Shown: in pieces, positions 1-9,192 of the stretch
How positions within the stretch are numbered: the first letter of the stretch is position 1
Layout of the letters: each line of letters starts with the position of its first letter
Notes under the pieces: model-generated
Database searches by the model: none
What the model was told of the DNA's origin: nothing
The model's input: the letters and a program-made list of their open reading frames with translations, nothing else
Source of the DNA: Streptomyces sp. CB02009
GTDB taxonomy: Bacteria > Actinomycetota > Actinomycetes > Streptomycetales > Streptomycetaceae
Reading direction: 5' to 3'
NCBI RefSeq assembly: GCF_001905825.1
Contig: NZ_LIVV01000001.1
Coordinates: 159,473-223,472, forward strand
DNA length: 64,000 nucleotides
Position numbers and translations under genes: made by a program

Positions 1-1
1 G

Positions 2-667
2 AAGGGCCACGCCTCCTTCATCGTGCCGCCGAACACCCCCGGTCTCTCCCAGGGCCAGAAGTTCCAGAAGCACGGCATCCGCGCCTCCCACACCGCCGAG
101 GTCGTCCTGGAGGACGTCCGCGTCCCCGGCCACTGCCTGCTCGGCGGCAAGGAGAAGCTCGACGAGCGCCTCGCCCGCGCCCGCGAGAAGGCGAAGGCCG
201 GCGGCGGCGAGCGCGTGAAGAACGCCGCCATGGCCACCTTCGAGGCCTCCCGCCCGGCGGTCGGCGCCATGGCCGTCGGCACGGCCCGCGCCGCGTACGA
301 GGTCGCCCTCGACTACGCCAGGACCCGGGTCCAGTTCGGCCGCCCGATCATCGAGAACCAGGGCGTCGCCTTCCAGCTCGCCGACATGGCCACCCAGATC
401 GACGCGGCCCGCCTGCTCGTCTGGCGTGCCTCCTGGATGGCGACCGCCGGCAAGCCCTTCACGGCGGCCGAGGGCTCGATGTCCAAGCTGTACGCCAGCG
501 AGGTCGCCAAGAAGGTCACGGCCCAGGCCATCCAGATCCTCGGCGGCAACGGCTACACCCGCGAGTACCCGGTGGAGCGCATGCACCGCGACGCGGCCAT
601 CTACACGATCTTCGAAGGCACCAGCGAGATCCAGCGCATGGTGATCAGCCGGGCCATCGCGAAGTAG
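2..667 (+). CDS. acyl-CoA dehydrogenase, C-terminal part (5' end outside window)
   Basis: The gene enters from the left edge; the first whole codon is at position 2 and about 222 residues are visible. It belongs to the FAD-dependent acyl-CoA dehydrogenases, which introduce the alpha-beta double bond in acyl-CoA beta-oxidation. The visible part is the middle beta region plus the C-terminal helical domain: an RVQFGRPI segment, an ILGGNGYTREYPVER segment and the terminal IFEGTSEIQR motif, whose first Glu is the usual catalytic base position. A 10-11 bp hairpin lies about 50 bp downstream, so this looks like the last gene of its unit. Chain-length specificity cannot be read from this part. Confidence 0.93.
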   Translation, partial: KGHASFIVPPNTPGLSQGQKFQKHGIRASHTAEVVLEDVRVPGHCLLGGKEKLDERLARAREKAKAGGGERVKNAAMATFEASRPAVGAMAVGTARAAYEVALDYARTRVQFGRPIIENQGVAFQLADMATQIDAARLLVWRASWMATAGKPFTAAEGSMSKLYASEVAKKVTAQAIQILGGNGYTREYPVERMHRDAAIYTIFEGTSEIQRMVISRAIAK

Positions 668-719
668 GCGGGAGCGCGGCCGGAGCTCCGGGCGGACGCG
701 CACCGAGGAGGGCCGGGGA

Positions 720-750
720 AGAGGCCCGCACCGTGCGGGTGCGGGCCTCT
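720..750 (+). terminator. rho-independent-type terminator after acyl-CoA dehydrogenase
   Basis: A perfect 11-bp stem (AGAGGCCCGCA at 720-730 pairs with 740-750) closes a 9-nt loop. It sits 52 bp after the dehydrogenase stop. There is no long T tract, as is usual in Streptomyces. Confidence 0.7.
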
Positions 751-891
751 CCGCCGTACCCGGGGGAACGCCCCCGAACCGCCGGCGGCCGCTCGTACAG
801 TGGGGCCATCCATCCGCCCCCGCCGGCCGATGCGGCACCCGGGCCCGCCCCGAGGCGACGTACCGGGGCGGGACACCTTCCGGAGAGCCCC

Positions 892-1302
892 GTGGACGAC
901 CTGATCGCCTTCCTCACGGCCCGGTACGACGAGGAAGTCGCGACCGCGGCCCGGCCCGGCGGGAGCGTCGAGAGCCTGCGTCCGTGGGAGATCGCCGGCG
1001 ATCCGCACCTCCGGATCGCCAGGGCACGGGTGGTGACCGAGGTCATGTCGAAGCGGCAGCTGCTCGAAGCCTCCGCCGTCGCCTGCCCGCCCGCGTGCGG
1101 TCGCGGCGGCGAGCACGCGTTCAGCGGGGCGTGCGCCCTCCGCTGGATGGGGCCGGTCACGGAAGCCGACGGCGGGCGCTGGGTCCACGACGACACCGGC
1201 GCCCGGTTCACGGCTCCGCCCGTGACACCGGAGTGGACGATCCGGGTCCTGGCCCTGCCGTACGCGGGCCACCCCGACTACCGCACCGAGTGGCGGCCCT
1301 AG
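892..1302 (+). CDS. DUF6221 family protein
   Basis: This encodes a 136-residue soluble protein with no signal peptide. The opening VDDLIAFLTARYDEEVATA resembles DUF6221, a family abundant in Streptomyces whose function is unknown. A longer reading from 733 exists, but it would start inside the preceding terminator. The GTG at 892, preceded by GGAGAG about five bases upstream, gives the family-typical N-terminus. Four Cys residues fall in the middle segment (ACPPACGRGGEHAFSGAC). It converges with the next small gene. Confidence 0.7.
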   Translation: MDDLIAFLTARYDEEVATAARPGGSVESLRPWEIAGDPHLRIARARVVTEVMSKRQLLEASAVACPPACGRGGEHAFSGACALRWMGPVTEADGGRWVHDDTGARFTAPPVTPEWTIRVLALPYAGHPDYRTEWRP

Positions 1303-1360
1303 GAGTGCCTTGCCGATCAGGCCCCGCGAGCCCGGCAGGACGACCCTGGCGGGTGTCCGG

Positions 1361-1540
1361 CTAGGCCGCGAGGCCCTGGTCGATCTGCGTCGCCTCGGCC
1401 CACGCCGCCACGAGCACCTGGTAGATCCGCTGCTCGTCGGCCGTCAGCGAGCGCTTCTGCTCGCCGGCGCGCACCCACAACGTACGGATGGCGTCGTTCA
1501 GGGCTTCGGGGCCAGGGGTCTCTCTGTGGTGATCGGACAT
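1361..1540 (-). CDS. small conserved hypothetical protein (59 aa)
   Basis: This is a short acidic, helical-looking protein starting MSDHHRETPGPEALN and ending DQGLAA, with no membrane segment or metal motif. I chose the ATG at 1540 rather than an in-frame start at 1579, because the upstream 13 codons look like untranslated leader. I do not recognise a function. It stands alone between a convergent DUF6221 gene and a same-strand VOC gene 140 bp upstream. Confidence 0.55.
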   Translation of the reverse strand: MSDHHRETPGPEALNDAIRTLWVRAGEQKRSLTADEQRIYQVLVAAWAEATQIDQGLAA

Positions 1541-1682
1541 GTGTACAAGGCTAGGGCCCCCGTCGGGCGAACCGGGCACGGTTCGGGCGTGCGTTGCGCC
1601 ACGCTTCCCACCCGGAAGACCGCGGGACCGGCCCCCTGGCGCGCCTCCGCCGCCCGTCCCGCCAAGCGGGGCGGGCGGGCGG

Positions 1683-2150
1683 TCAGACGAGGCAGAACTC
1701 GTTGCCCTCGGGGTCCTGGAGGACCACCGCGTAGTACTCCATGCCGTTGGGCTCGTCCATCGTGTACAGGATCGTCGCGCCGAGGGACGTGAGCCGTGCC
1801 ACCTCGCCGTCCACCCGCTCGCGGCGCAGGGCGAGCGGTACCCCGCGGCCGCCGCCGACCTTCAGGTCGAGGTGGACGCGGTTCTTGGCCGTTTTCGGCT
1901 CGGGGACGCGCTGGAACCAGACCCGGGGGCCCACGCCCTTCGGGTCCACGATGGACTCCGGGAGCTCCCCGGCGTCCTCGCCCAGCTCGTCCTCGGGGAC
2001 GCCGATCGCCTCCCAGTAGTCCCGCCAGGTGGCGTGGCCCTCGGGCGGCGGATCGGGGACGTAGCGCAGGGCCTCCAGCCAGAACGGCACCAGCCGTTGG
2101 GGATCGGCGCAGTCGATGGTCAGCTGCAGGGTCATCTCGGGTCGCTCCAT
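1683..2150 (-). CDS. VOC (glyoxalase/bleomycin-resistance fold) family protein
   Basis: This 155-residue protein has the two half-domains of the vicinal oxygen chelate fold. The N-terminal half contains LTIDCADPQRLVPFWLEAL. The C-terminal half contains NRVHLDLKV and YYAVVLQDPEGNEFCLV, where the final Glu before FCLV is a usual metal ligand. Members include glyoxalases, dioxygenases and drug-binding proteins, and the substrate cannot be deduced. An alternative start is the Met at 2135, five codons in. It is divergent from the P450 gene. Confidence 0.8.
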   Translation of the reverse strand: MERPEMTLQLTIDCADPQRLVPFWLEALRYVPDPPPEGHATWRDYWEAIGVPEDELGEDAGELPESIVDPKGVGPRVWFQRVPEPKTAKNRVHLDLKVGGGRGVPLALRRERVDGEVARLTSLGATILYTMDEPNGMEYYAVVLQDPEGNEFCLV

Positions 2151-2316
2151 GCGGCGAGCCTCTCAGACGGCACTGACAGTGGCCCGGAGCGAGCACTCCC
2201 TCAGGCGCCGGATCGAGCCAACAGGCCAGATCCGGTCCGCTGTTCGGGCATCCCTACCCGCGAGTCACCTACTGCGGGACAATCACCCGTCAGGCGACAT
2301 CGAGGGGGAACCGTTC

Positions 2317-3690
2317 ATGGCCGTCACCACCGGTACCGAAGCGCCGCAACTCGAGGGACGAGCGCTGCTCGGCTCCATGCTCGACCTCAAGAACGACTCC
2401 CTGGGCACCTTCCTCCGCGCCCGCCGCGACCACGGCGACGTCGTACGGATCACCGCGGGCCCGCCCGGAATCCGCGCCACCGTCTACGGCGTCTTCTCCG
2501 CCGAGGGCGCCCAGCAGGTCCTCGCCGGGGAATCGGCCAACTTCCGCAAGGACAACGCCTTCTACCAGGAGGTCCGCGAGTCCTTCGGCAACGGGCTCCT
2601 CACCAGCCAGGATGAGGACTACCTCCGCCAGCGCCGGCTCGTCCAGCCCCTCTTCACCCGCCGCCGGGTCGACGGCTACGCCGCCGCGATCGCGGCCGAG
2701 GTCACCACCCTCACCGAGGAATGGCGGGAGGTCGGCGCCGGCTCCGTCGACGTCCTCCAGGACATGGCCCGCCTGGCCCTGCGCGCCGTCGCCCGCATCC
2801 TCTTCGGCACCGACGTGGACACGGCCGTGGAGATCGTCGAGAACAGCTTCCCCGACGTCGGCGCCTACGTCCTGCGCCGCGGCTACTCCCCGCTCAACGT
2901 CCCCCGCGACTGGCCCACCCCCGGCAACCGCCGCGCCGCCACCGTCCACCGGGCGCTGTACGAGGTCTGCGACCGGATCATCGCCGAGCGCCGCGCGTCG
3001 GGCCGGGCCCCCGGCGACGGCCAGGACCTGCTGACCCTGCTCGTCGAGGCCGAGAGCGCCGAGGACGGCAGCTTCGACGCGACGGAGCTGCGCGAGCAGG
3101 TCCTCGTCTTCCTGCTCGCCGGCCACGAGACCACCGCCACCTCCCTCGGATTCGCCCTCCACCTCCTCGCCCTGCACCCGGAGGAGCGGAAGCGGGCCCA
3201 CGAGGAGGTCGACCGGGTCCTCGCCGGCCGCACCCCCGGCGCCGCGGACCTCGACGCCCTGCCGTACGTCACCCGGGTCCTCAAGGAGGCCATGCGGCTC
3301 TTCCCGGCCGCCCCGGTCATCGGGCGCCGCGCCGTCGCCGCCACCTCGATCGGCGGCGTCGCCATCCCGGCCGGCGCGGACGTCATCGTCGCCCCCTGGG
3401 TCACCCACCGGCACCCGGACTACTGGGAGGACGCGGAGCGCTTCGACCCCGACCGTTTCACGCCCGAGGCGGAGGCCGCCCGGCCCCGCTACGCCTGGTT
3501 CCCCTTCGGCGGCGGCCCGCGCGCGTGCATCGGCCAGCACTTCTCGATGCTGGAGTCGGTGGTCGCGCTGGCGATGATCCTGCAGCGGTACGACCTCGAG
3601 GCCGTCGACACCGTGGTGCCCGTGGCGCCCGCGATCACCCTGCAGGCGGCGGGCCCGGCCCGCTGCCGCCTCACGCCCCGGACGGCGTAG
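2317..3690 (+). CDS. cytochrome P450
   Basis: This 457-residue haem-thiolate monooxygenase is soluble, of standard bacterial length. The I-helix motif AGHETTAT is at residues 268-275, the ExxR pair is E324/R327, and the haem-binding loop FGGGPRACIG has the ligand Cys at 404. GAGGGGGAA lies just before the ATG at 2317. The frame stays open further upstream, but without a ribosome site or P450-like sequence. No ferredoxin gene is adjacent, so its redox partner is elsewhere. The substrate is unknown. It converges on a PucR-type regulator and lies 5.5 kb from the mce operon, so a lipid or terpene substrate is possible but unproven. Confidence 0.93.
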   Translation: MAVTTGTEAPQLEGRALLGSMLDLKNDSLGTFLRARRDHGDVVRITAGPPGIRATVYGVFSAEGAQQVLAGESANFRKDNAFYQEVRESFGNGLLTSQDEDYLRQRRLVQPLFTRRRVDGYAAAIAAEVTTLTEEWREVGAGSVDVLQDMARLALRAVARILFGTDVDTAVEIVENSFPDVGAYVLRRGYSPLNVPRDWPTPGNRRAATVHRALYEVCDRIIAERRASGRAPGDGQDLLTLLVEAESAEDGSFDATELREQVLVFLLAGHETTATSLGFALHLLALHPEERKRAHEEVDRVLAGRTPGAADLDALPYVTRVLKEAMRLFPAAPVIGRRAVAATSIGGVAIPAGADVIVAPWVTHRHPDYWEDAERFDPDRFTPEAEAARPRYAWFPFGGGPRACIGQHFSMLESVVALAMILQRYDLEAVDTVVPVAPAITLQAAGPARCRLTPRTA

Positions 3691-3705
3691 GCGGCTGTCC
3701 GTACG

Positions 3706-3743
3706 ACCGGGGCCGGGACGCGGAGGCGCGTACCCGGCCCGGT
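3706..3743. terminator. bidirectional terminator between P450 and PucR genes
   Basis: A long stem with small bulges closes a GAGG tetraloop: ACCGGGGCCGGG-ACGCG pairs with CGCGT-A-CCCGGCCCGGT. It fills almost the whole 53-bp gap between the two convergent stop codons, so it can serve both genes. Confidence 0.75.
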
Positions 3744-4952
3744 TCAGTCCGTCCGCCGCCCGCCGAGGTGGAGTGCGCGCAGAGCCGCTTCGAGGGCGAA
3801 GCGGTGGTCGGGGTCGAGGAGGCGGTCGCCGAAGTGGCTGTCCAGGTTCCGCAGCCGGTAGCGGACCGTCTGGGCGTGTACGCCGAGGAGTTCGCCGACC
3901 TGTTCGGCGGGGGCCCGGGTGGAGATGTGGACCCGGAGGGTCTCGATCAGCCGGTCGCGCCGGGTGCCGGAGAGCTCGTCGAGCGGCGCGAGTTCGCGCT
4001 GGGCGAGCTGGGCCACCAGGGCCGGGTCGGACAGCAGCCACAACGTTGTCAGGTGGTCCTCGCAGTGCACGAGGGGAGCGTCGGCGACCACGCCGTCGTC
4101 GATGAGCTGCAGGACGCGCCGGGCCCACCGGATGGAGTGGGCGGCCTGGGCGGGCGGCACGGTCAGGCCGACGACGGCGGAGGTGCCGGCCAGGGCGGAG
4201 CCGAGCATCGCGAGGCGGTCGGCGGTCAGCGGCCCGGGGATGAGCAGGTACGGCTGGGGAAGGCTGAGGTCGGCGAGGACGTCCCGGTCGAGCCCCGCCT
4301 GGACGAGTTCGGCGAGCGGCGGGCGCAGGGCGACCAGCGTGCACTCGGCGGGGAGCTGCCAGGAGGCGTCCCGGCACAGCTCGGCGATGGTCGCCCGGGG
4401 CAGCGGGGGGCCGGCGACGACCAGGTGGAGTAACTGTCTTCGCAGCGCGGCCACATCGGACACCGCCCGGCTCTGGACCATGACGTAGCCCTCGCGGGAG
4501 AGGGCCTCCAGCTCGTCGACGTAGGCGAAGAGGGCGTCCGCGAAGGCGAGGATCAGCGTGGGGGAGAGGTTGTACGTACGCCCGATGATCTTGGCCCGGC
4601 GCAGCGCGACGCGTGCGCCCAGGCGGTAGGCGCCCAGCAGCGTGTCGAGGTCGCGCCCCTCGTAGGCCTCCACGCGGCCGAACTTGCGGAGCAGTTCGTC
4701 CCTGAGGGCCGAGTTCGTCCCGGGGTCGGCGACCCGCTCCACGAAGGCGGCGAGCGCCTGCTCGACGCCCTGGCGGATCGCGTCCGAGTGCGGCCCGTTG
4801 AAGAGATGGGCGTACACGGGGTAGGTCCGCTGGACCTCCATGCCGATCTCCTTGATGAGGCCGGGTATCTCCGGCCTCATCAGGGCGGCGAACTCCCTGG
4901 GGAGCGGTTCGAGCGGTTCACCGATGTCCGGCGACTGGGTGATTGCGGGCAT
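3744..4952 (-). CDS. PucR-type transcriptional regulator
   Basis: This is a 402-residue regulator. The last 60 residues form the PucR C-terminal helix-turn-helix (LLGVHAQTVRYRLRNLDSHFGDRLLDPDHRFALEAAL). The first 170 residues resemble the GGDEF-like/sensor region found in actinobacterial PucR proteins. There is no membrane segment. PucR-like proteins often control purine, amino-acid or lipid/steroid metabolism. Neighbours suggest the convergent P450 or the exported-protein/mce block as targets, but this is inference. Its promoter region carries nested inverted repeats that could be an autoregulatory site. Confidence 0.88.
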   Translation of the reverse strand: MPAITQSPDIGEPLEPLPREFAALMRPEIPGLIKEIGMEVQRTYPVYAHLFNGPHSDAIRQGVEQALAAFVERVADPGTNSALRDELLRKFGRVEAYEGRDLDTLLGAYRLGARVALRRAKIIGRTYNLSPTLILAFADALFAYVDELEALSREGYVMVQSRAVSDVAALRRQLLHLVVAGPPLPRATIAELCRDASWQLPAECTLVALRPPLAELVQAGLDRDVLADLSLPQPYLLIPGPLTADRLAMLGSALAGTSAVVGLTVPPAQAAHSIRWARRVLQLIDDGVVADAPLVHCEDHLTTLWLLSDPALVAQLAQRELAPLDELSGTRRDRLIETLRVHISTRAPAEQVGELLGVHAQTVRYRLRNLDSHFGDRLLDPDHRFALEAALRALHLGGRRTD

Positions 4953-5049
4953 GAACCGATCCCTTGCTCTCCTACGCGACCGGTGGGGGAGCGACGGTGC
5001 GGAGCCCAGCCTGGCGTGGTGGGCGCCGCCTTGGTCGTCAGGTGCGTAC

Positions 5050-5100
5050 CAACGTGATCTGCTGAAGCTAGGTCACCTGCTGTGTGCTGTACACACGTTG
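5050..5100 (-). promoter_or_regulatory. putative promoter and nested dyad upstream of the PucR gene
   Basis: On the minus strand TGTACA (5088-5093) and TAGCTT (5065-5070) are 17 bp apart and could be -35 and -10 elements, with about 105 nt of leader. The same stretch holds the inverted repeat CAACGTG (5050-5056)/CACGTTG (5094-5100). It is nearly concentric with the palindrome AGGTCACCT (5070-5078). A TGTGT/ACACA pair (5081-5095) also overlaps the -35. This is suggestive of a regulator site but rests on pattern alone. Confidence 0.35.
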
Positions 5101-5168
5101 CGCAAGAGTTGGCGTGCCTGAGGGGTACGCGCTTACCTAGTAGGCCGGGAATCGACCCTGAGTGGCTG

Positions 5169-6113
5169 TTACCGGACGGCCGAGTGCCAGTTCCGGGAGA
5201 GTGCCTTGCCGGCGTCGGGGGCCGCGAGACCGGGGGCGAAGAGGCCCGTGAGGTGGGTCTGGGTGTTGTTGAGGGTGAGGCTGTTCTTGCCGGCGGCGGA
5301 GGGCAGCCCCGTCTTGAGGTTGACGGCGGCGTCGATCAGACCGAACCAGCCGAGGCCGCAGCCGCTGGCGCCGGGGACGGCGAAGGTCTTGTCGCTCTGG
5401 GTGGAGCCGAGGATGTTGAGGCGGCTCATGTCGCCCTCCTCGTTCGGGGAGCCGTCGCCGTTGAAGCGCTCGACGCCGAAGTCGGGCGAGGTGAGGTTGC
5501 TCGGCCGCAGGATGATCGGGTTGGCCTTGGTCCCGATGTAGCAGTTGCCGCCCAGGAACGGGTTCTCCAGGCGGATGCGGACCGGGATGGACACGATCGG
5601 CTTGTCGGTGAGGACGCCCGCGATCTGGTCGAAGTCGGAGGGGGTGCCGACCGATTCCATGGTGGCGGTGATCTTGTTGAGCTTGGCGTCGGTGAGCTGC
5701 CGGCAGATGTCGCTGATGAACGGGATGTCACTGGGACACATCAGACCCAGGAGGCCGCCGGGGACGGTGGCAGGGGCGGCGATGAGCGCGCCGCCGGCCG
5801 GGGCGGCGACGGTGCTGGTGCCGTCCGCGTTCTGGACGACGCCGATCTGGAGGTTGGTGCTGCCGGTGGTCACGGTGGTGTTGCCCAGCTTGATGGAGCC
5901 GCTCGTGGAGTAGGAGACGACGCACTGGGGCGAGGTGTCGAGACCGTCCGAGGCGAGCATGGCTCCGGCGTCGACGGGGCAGCGGGTGGACGGGCCCCAA
6001 CTGCCGTTCAGCTGCGGGTCGGCGGCCGTCGCCGACCCGATGGAGGCGAAGGCGCCGAGCGCCGTCAGGGCGGAGAGGGTGGCGAGGCGCGTGCGGGAGG
6101 AGACGAGGGGCAT
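5169..6113 (-). CDS. exported protein of unknown function (314 aa)
   Basis: The N-terminus has a classical Sec signal (basic MPLVSSRTR, hydrophobic core, cleavage near ATAADP). The mature part is Ser/Thr/Gly-rich and probably beta-rich, with several Cys (RCPVD, SPQCVV, LMCPSD, DICRQ, GNCYIG, SGCGLG) that could form disulfides. The segment IRLENPFLGGNCYIG resembles a recurring actinobacterial secreted family, but I cannot name a domain. A GGAAGG ribosome site sits 7 bp before the ATG at 6113. It lies 93 bp downstream of another exported-protein gene on the same strand, so they may be co-transcribed. Context suggests a cell-envelope or lipid-handling role linked to the mce operon. Confidence 0.75.
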   Translation of the reverse strand: MPLVSSRTRLATLSALTALGAFASIGSATAADPQLNGSWGPSTRCPVDAGAMLASDGLDTSPQCVVSYSTSGSIKLGNTTVTTGSTNLQIGVVQNADGTSTVAAPAGGALIAAPATVPGGLLGLMCPSDIPFISDICRQLTDAKLNKITATMESVGTPSDFDQIAGVLTDKPIVSIPVRIRLENPFLGGNCYIGTKANPIILRPSNLTSPDFGVERFNGDGSPNEEGDMSRLNILGSTQSDKTFAVPGASGCGLGWFGLIDAAVNLKTGLPSAAGKNSLTLNNTQTHLTGLFAPGLAAPDAGKALSRNWHSAVR

Positions 6114-6206
6114 GACGATGCCTTCCGTTGAGGGGGTGCGGGGTGCGGGGTGCGGCGGTGCGATTGCGGGGCGAGCGGTGGAGCGAGGGTGCGAGGGTGC
6201 TCCGGC

Positions 6207-7844
6207 TCAGCGCTCGGGCTTGGGGACCACGTACGGCTGGCGGTCCGCGGTGCACTGGCCCTCGGTGGGCACCTCCACGCCCACCGCGCAGGTCTGGCCC
6301 TGGATCTGCCGGATGTGGTTGCCGGGGCCCGAGATGGAGGCGGTGAGGAGGCGGTCGAGGTTCTCGCCGCCGGTGCCGCAGCCCTTGAACGCGGGCACCG
6401 TCACCTCGCCGGTGAGCGGGCCGCCACTGGTGAGGACGTAGCCGGTGGCGTCGGTGCCGTTGAGGAGCTGGCCCTTGCCGAGCAGCACCAGGTGGTCACC
6501 GGGGTACTTGGAGGGCTGGGGCTCGGGGGACCTGAGCGGGGTGACCGTACGGCAGTCGGGGCCGACGTCCAGCCGGGTGCCGTTGACCTCGACGTCGAGG
6601 ACGCGCAGGACGAGCGGGACCCGGATGTAGGTCTCCGCGATGTTGTCGGGGAAGACGAGGAGGACGTCCGACTCGACGACCAGGGGTCCCGCCTGCTCCA
6701 GCACCAGGGTCGCCGTGGTGGGCGCGAAGCCGAAGGTCAGGAAGGTGGACGTGAAGGGCGGGGTCTGCTTGCGCCCCTGGTACCGGAGGGAGCCCTCCGA
6801 CTTCTGGAGCAGGTGCAGGGTGCCGTCCGGGCGGAAGTCGATCACCGGCTCGCCCTGTTCGAGCTGCACGCAGGACACCGGGATGAGCGAGGCCCCGTCG
6901 AGCTTGCGCACGTTGGAGTAGCCGGTGATGTACGCGGAGAGCGAGGTGGAGGTCGGCTTCTCGGTGACGCAGGGCGGTGCCTTCGGGCGTCCGGCGGTGC
7001 CGGGCGCGTTGTCGGTGGCCACCCTCGGGCCCTTGCCGGGGTTCGTGACGGACGCCGGGCCGGTCGGTGCTCCGGTCGTTCCTCCCGTGGTCTCCCGGAC
7101 GGCCGGGGCCGACGGCCGCCCGGAGGGGGTGGCCGAGGACGAGGGGGAGGAGGGCGGGGACGACGAGGGAGCGGCAGGGGAGGTGGACGGCGTCCCGGGG
7201 GCTGTGGTCGCGGCGGAGCCCGGCGTGACGGGGATCGCGGCGAGCGCCGTCCGGCCCTCCGCGTCCGGCCCGGGGACGCAGCTGACGGAGAGGGACGCCG
7301 GACCGGTGGGCGTACCGTCGGCCTTGCTCGGGGCGAGGCCGACGGCGAGGCTCCCGGCGGTGAGGGTCAGGTCGCCGGCGGTGTCCGTCGTGAGGGCGGG
7401 GACGTCGCCGGTGCCGGTGAGCGTGAGCGGGCCTTCGGCGGGGACGGCGGCGGGCTGGGCCGTGCCGAGCCATGTGATGTCCGTGCGCGCGCCGTTCTGG
7501 CCCACGCCGACCGCGAGCGTCGTCTCCGCCCGTACCGTGGCGGCCCCGAGGGCGGTGAGTTCGGCCGCGACCGCGGCCGGGAGTTCCAGTGTCGTGCTGA
7601 CGTCGGCGGGCTCGATCGTCTCGCCGACGGTCGCCCGGTCGGGGACGGTCGCCCTGATCCGGACCGTCGCGCTCTGCGGGCCCGAGGGCAGGGTGCAGAG
7701 GTAGGGGAGCCGGGTGTCGACCTCGTGCGAGCCCAGGGCCACGGCGGCCGCGGGGAGAAGGGGGGCGAGTGCCACGAGTGCGGCGATCGCCGCGCCACGC
7801 GTCTGGGCGCGGGAGGGCCGCAGGGCGGCTCGCTGGCCTCTCAT
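6207..7844 (-). CDS. exported DUF6801-like protein with low-complexity linker (545 aa)
   Basis: The chosen ATG at 7844 follows GGAGC by six bases and gives a signal sequence with core GAAIAALVALAPLLPAAAVA. An upstream in-frame start at 7901 would add an implausible tail. Residues about 40-180 resemble the DUF6801 beta-sandwich (LPYLCTLPSG at its start, SLSVSCVPG at its end). A long Pro/Ser/Thr/Ala linker follows (about 190-260), then a second folded region with paired Cys. No C-terminal anchor or LPXTG signal is visible. The function is unknown. The gene follows a strong hairpin, so it may be expressed from its own promoter or by read-through. Confidence 0.72.
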   Translation of the reverse strand: MRGQRAALRPSRAQTRGAAIAALVALAPLLPAAAVALGSHEVDTRLPYLCTLPSGPQSATVRIRATVPDRATVGETIEPADVSTTLELPAAVAAELTALGAATVRAETTLAVGVGQNGARTDITWLGTAQPAAVPAEGPLTLTGTGDVPALTTDTAGDLTLTAGSLAVGLAPSKADGTPTGPASLSVSCVPGPDAEGRTALAAIPVTPGSAATTAPGTPSTSPAAPSSSPPSSPSSSATPSGRPSAPAVRETTGGTTGAPTGPASVTNPGKGPRVATDNAPGTAGRPKAPPCVTEKPTSTSLSAYITGYSNVRKLDGASLIPVSCVQLEQGEPVIDFRPDGTLHLLQKSEGSLRYQGRKQTPPFTSTFLTFGFAPTTATLVLEQAGPLVVESDVLLVFPDNIAETYIRVPLVLRVLDVEVNGTRLDVGPDCRTVTPLRSPEPQPSKYPGDHLVLLGKGQLLNGTDATGYVLTSGGPLTGEVTVPAFKGCGTGGENLDRLLTASISGPGNHIRQIQGQTCAVGVEVPTEGQCTADRQPYVVPKPER

Positions 7845-7921
7845 CTGGTGCTCCGCTCGGATCGTGCGCGCGAGCGTCGGGTGCGCGGGCGCGAGGGGCA
7901 AGGCCGTCGGGGTCGCGGACG

Positions 7922-7966
7922 GCCCGCGTCCGCCCGGCCGGGGTCACCGGCCGGGCGGACGCGGGC
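7922..7966 (-). terminator. very strong hairpin after the 211-aa exported protein gene
   Basis: A perfect 19-bp stem (7923-7941 with 7947-7965), extended by a further G-C pair, closes a 5-nt loop. It lies ten bases past the stop of the 7976-8611 gene. It probably limits read-through into the 6207-7844 gene and so makes the first exported protein the most abundant product. Confidence 0.8.
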
Positions 7967-7975
7967 TCTCACGTC

Positions 7976-8776
<801 letters not shown>

Positions 8777-8868
8777 TCAAGCGGGTGAGCGGTGGCCGGA
8801 ATCGGCTTGGTTCCGCGGTGCGCAATGTCGACAATAATGATCGATCAGGGATGGCTGGATTCAGCATT

Positions 8869-9086
8869 GCTCTCCCAGGTGACAAGCGGTGAAAAGGAAC
8901 TGTCTCCCAGCTGATAAACGCCCGGCCGCCTCCCTCCCTTCGCCGAAAACTCCGGATCCGGTATTGCCCGGGGAGGTTACTCGGCCGTAACGTTCCCGTG
9001 GCGACGCCAGGAGTCGCAGGTCGGCCCATCCGTGTGTCTCCGAGCAGACAAAGTCGAACCCGGTCTTTGTCTCCGTGGTGACAAAT
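8869..9086. promoter_or_regulatory. operator-like array: four 19-bp motif copies in two pairs
   Basis: Copies start at 8869, 8901, 9035 and 9068. Two examples are TGTCTCCGAGCAGACAAAG (9035) and TGTCTCCGTGGTGACAAAT (9068). TCTCC, the G at column 10, GA at 13-14 and AA at 16-17 are invariant in all four. The TGTC...GACA ends make each copy partly dyad-symmetric. Within a pair the copies are 32 or 33 bp apart, about three helical turns. The array lies between the divergent promoters, with one plus-strand promoter candidate (8964-8993) between the two pairs. It looks like the binding array of an unidentified regulator. Confidence 0.5.
8964..8993 (+). promoter_or_regulatory. upstream mce promoter candidate
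   Basis: TTGCCC (8964-8969), 18 bp, TAACGT (8988-8993). It sits between the two pairs of 19-bp motifs and would give a leader of about 190 nt before the ATPase gene. Confidence 0.4.
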
Positions 9087-9120
9087 ACAGGAGCGGATCA
9101 AGGATTTTGCGCCACGCCTC

Positions 9121-9150
9121 TTGTCCAAGTGATCCGCACCGACTTAACGT
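9121..9150 (+). promoter_or_regulatory. proximal mce promoter
   Basis: TTGTCC (9121-9126), 18 bp, TAACGT (9145-9150), predicting a start near 9157 and a leader of about 36 nt containing GGAGGT at 9184-9189. The second pair of 19-bp motifs ends 35 bp upstream of the -35. Confidence 0.55.
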
Positions 9151-9192
9151 GCGCCCGCGGCGCACCCCCGACGCACGCTTGCTGGAGGTGGG

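Noticed and set aside
2317..3690. P450 assigned as a terpene or steroid hydroxylase
   Set aside because: No terpene cyclase or steroid-catabolic gene is adjacent, and sequence motifs only show the superfamily.
2290..4377. 695-codon open frame antisense to the P450 and PucR genes
   Set aside because: It is Arg/Pro/Gly/Ala-rich without domains, spans two real convergent genes, and is the usual high-GC shadow.
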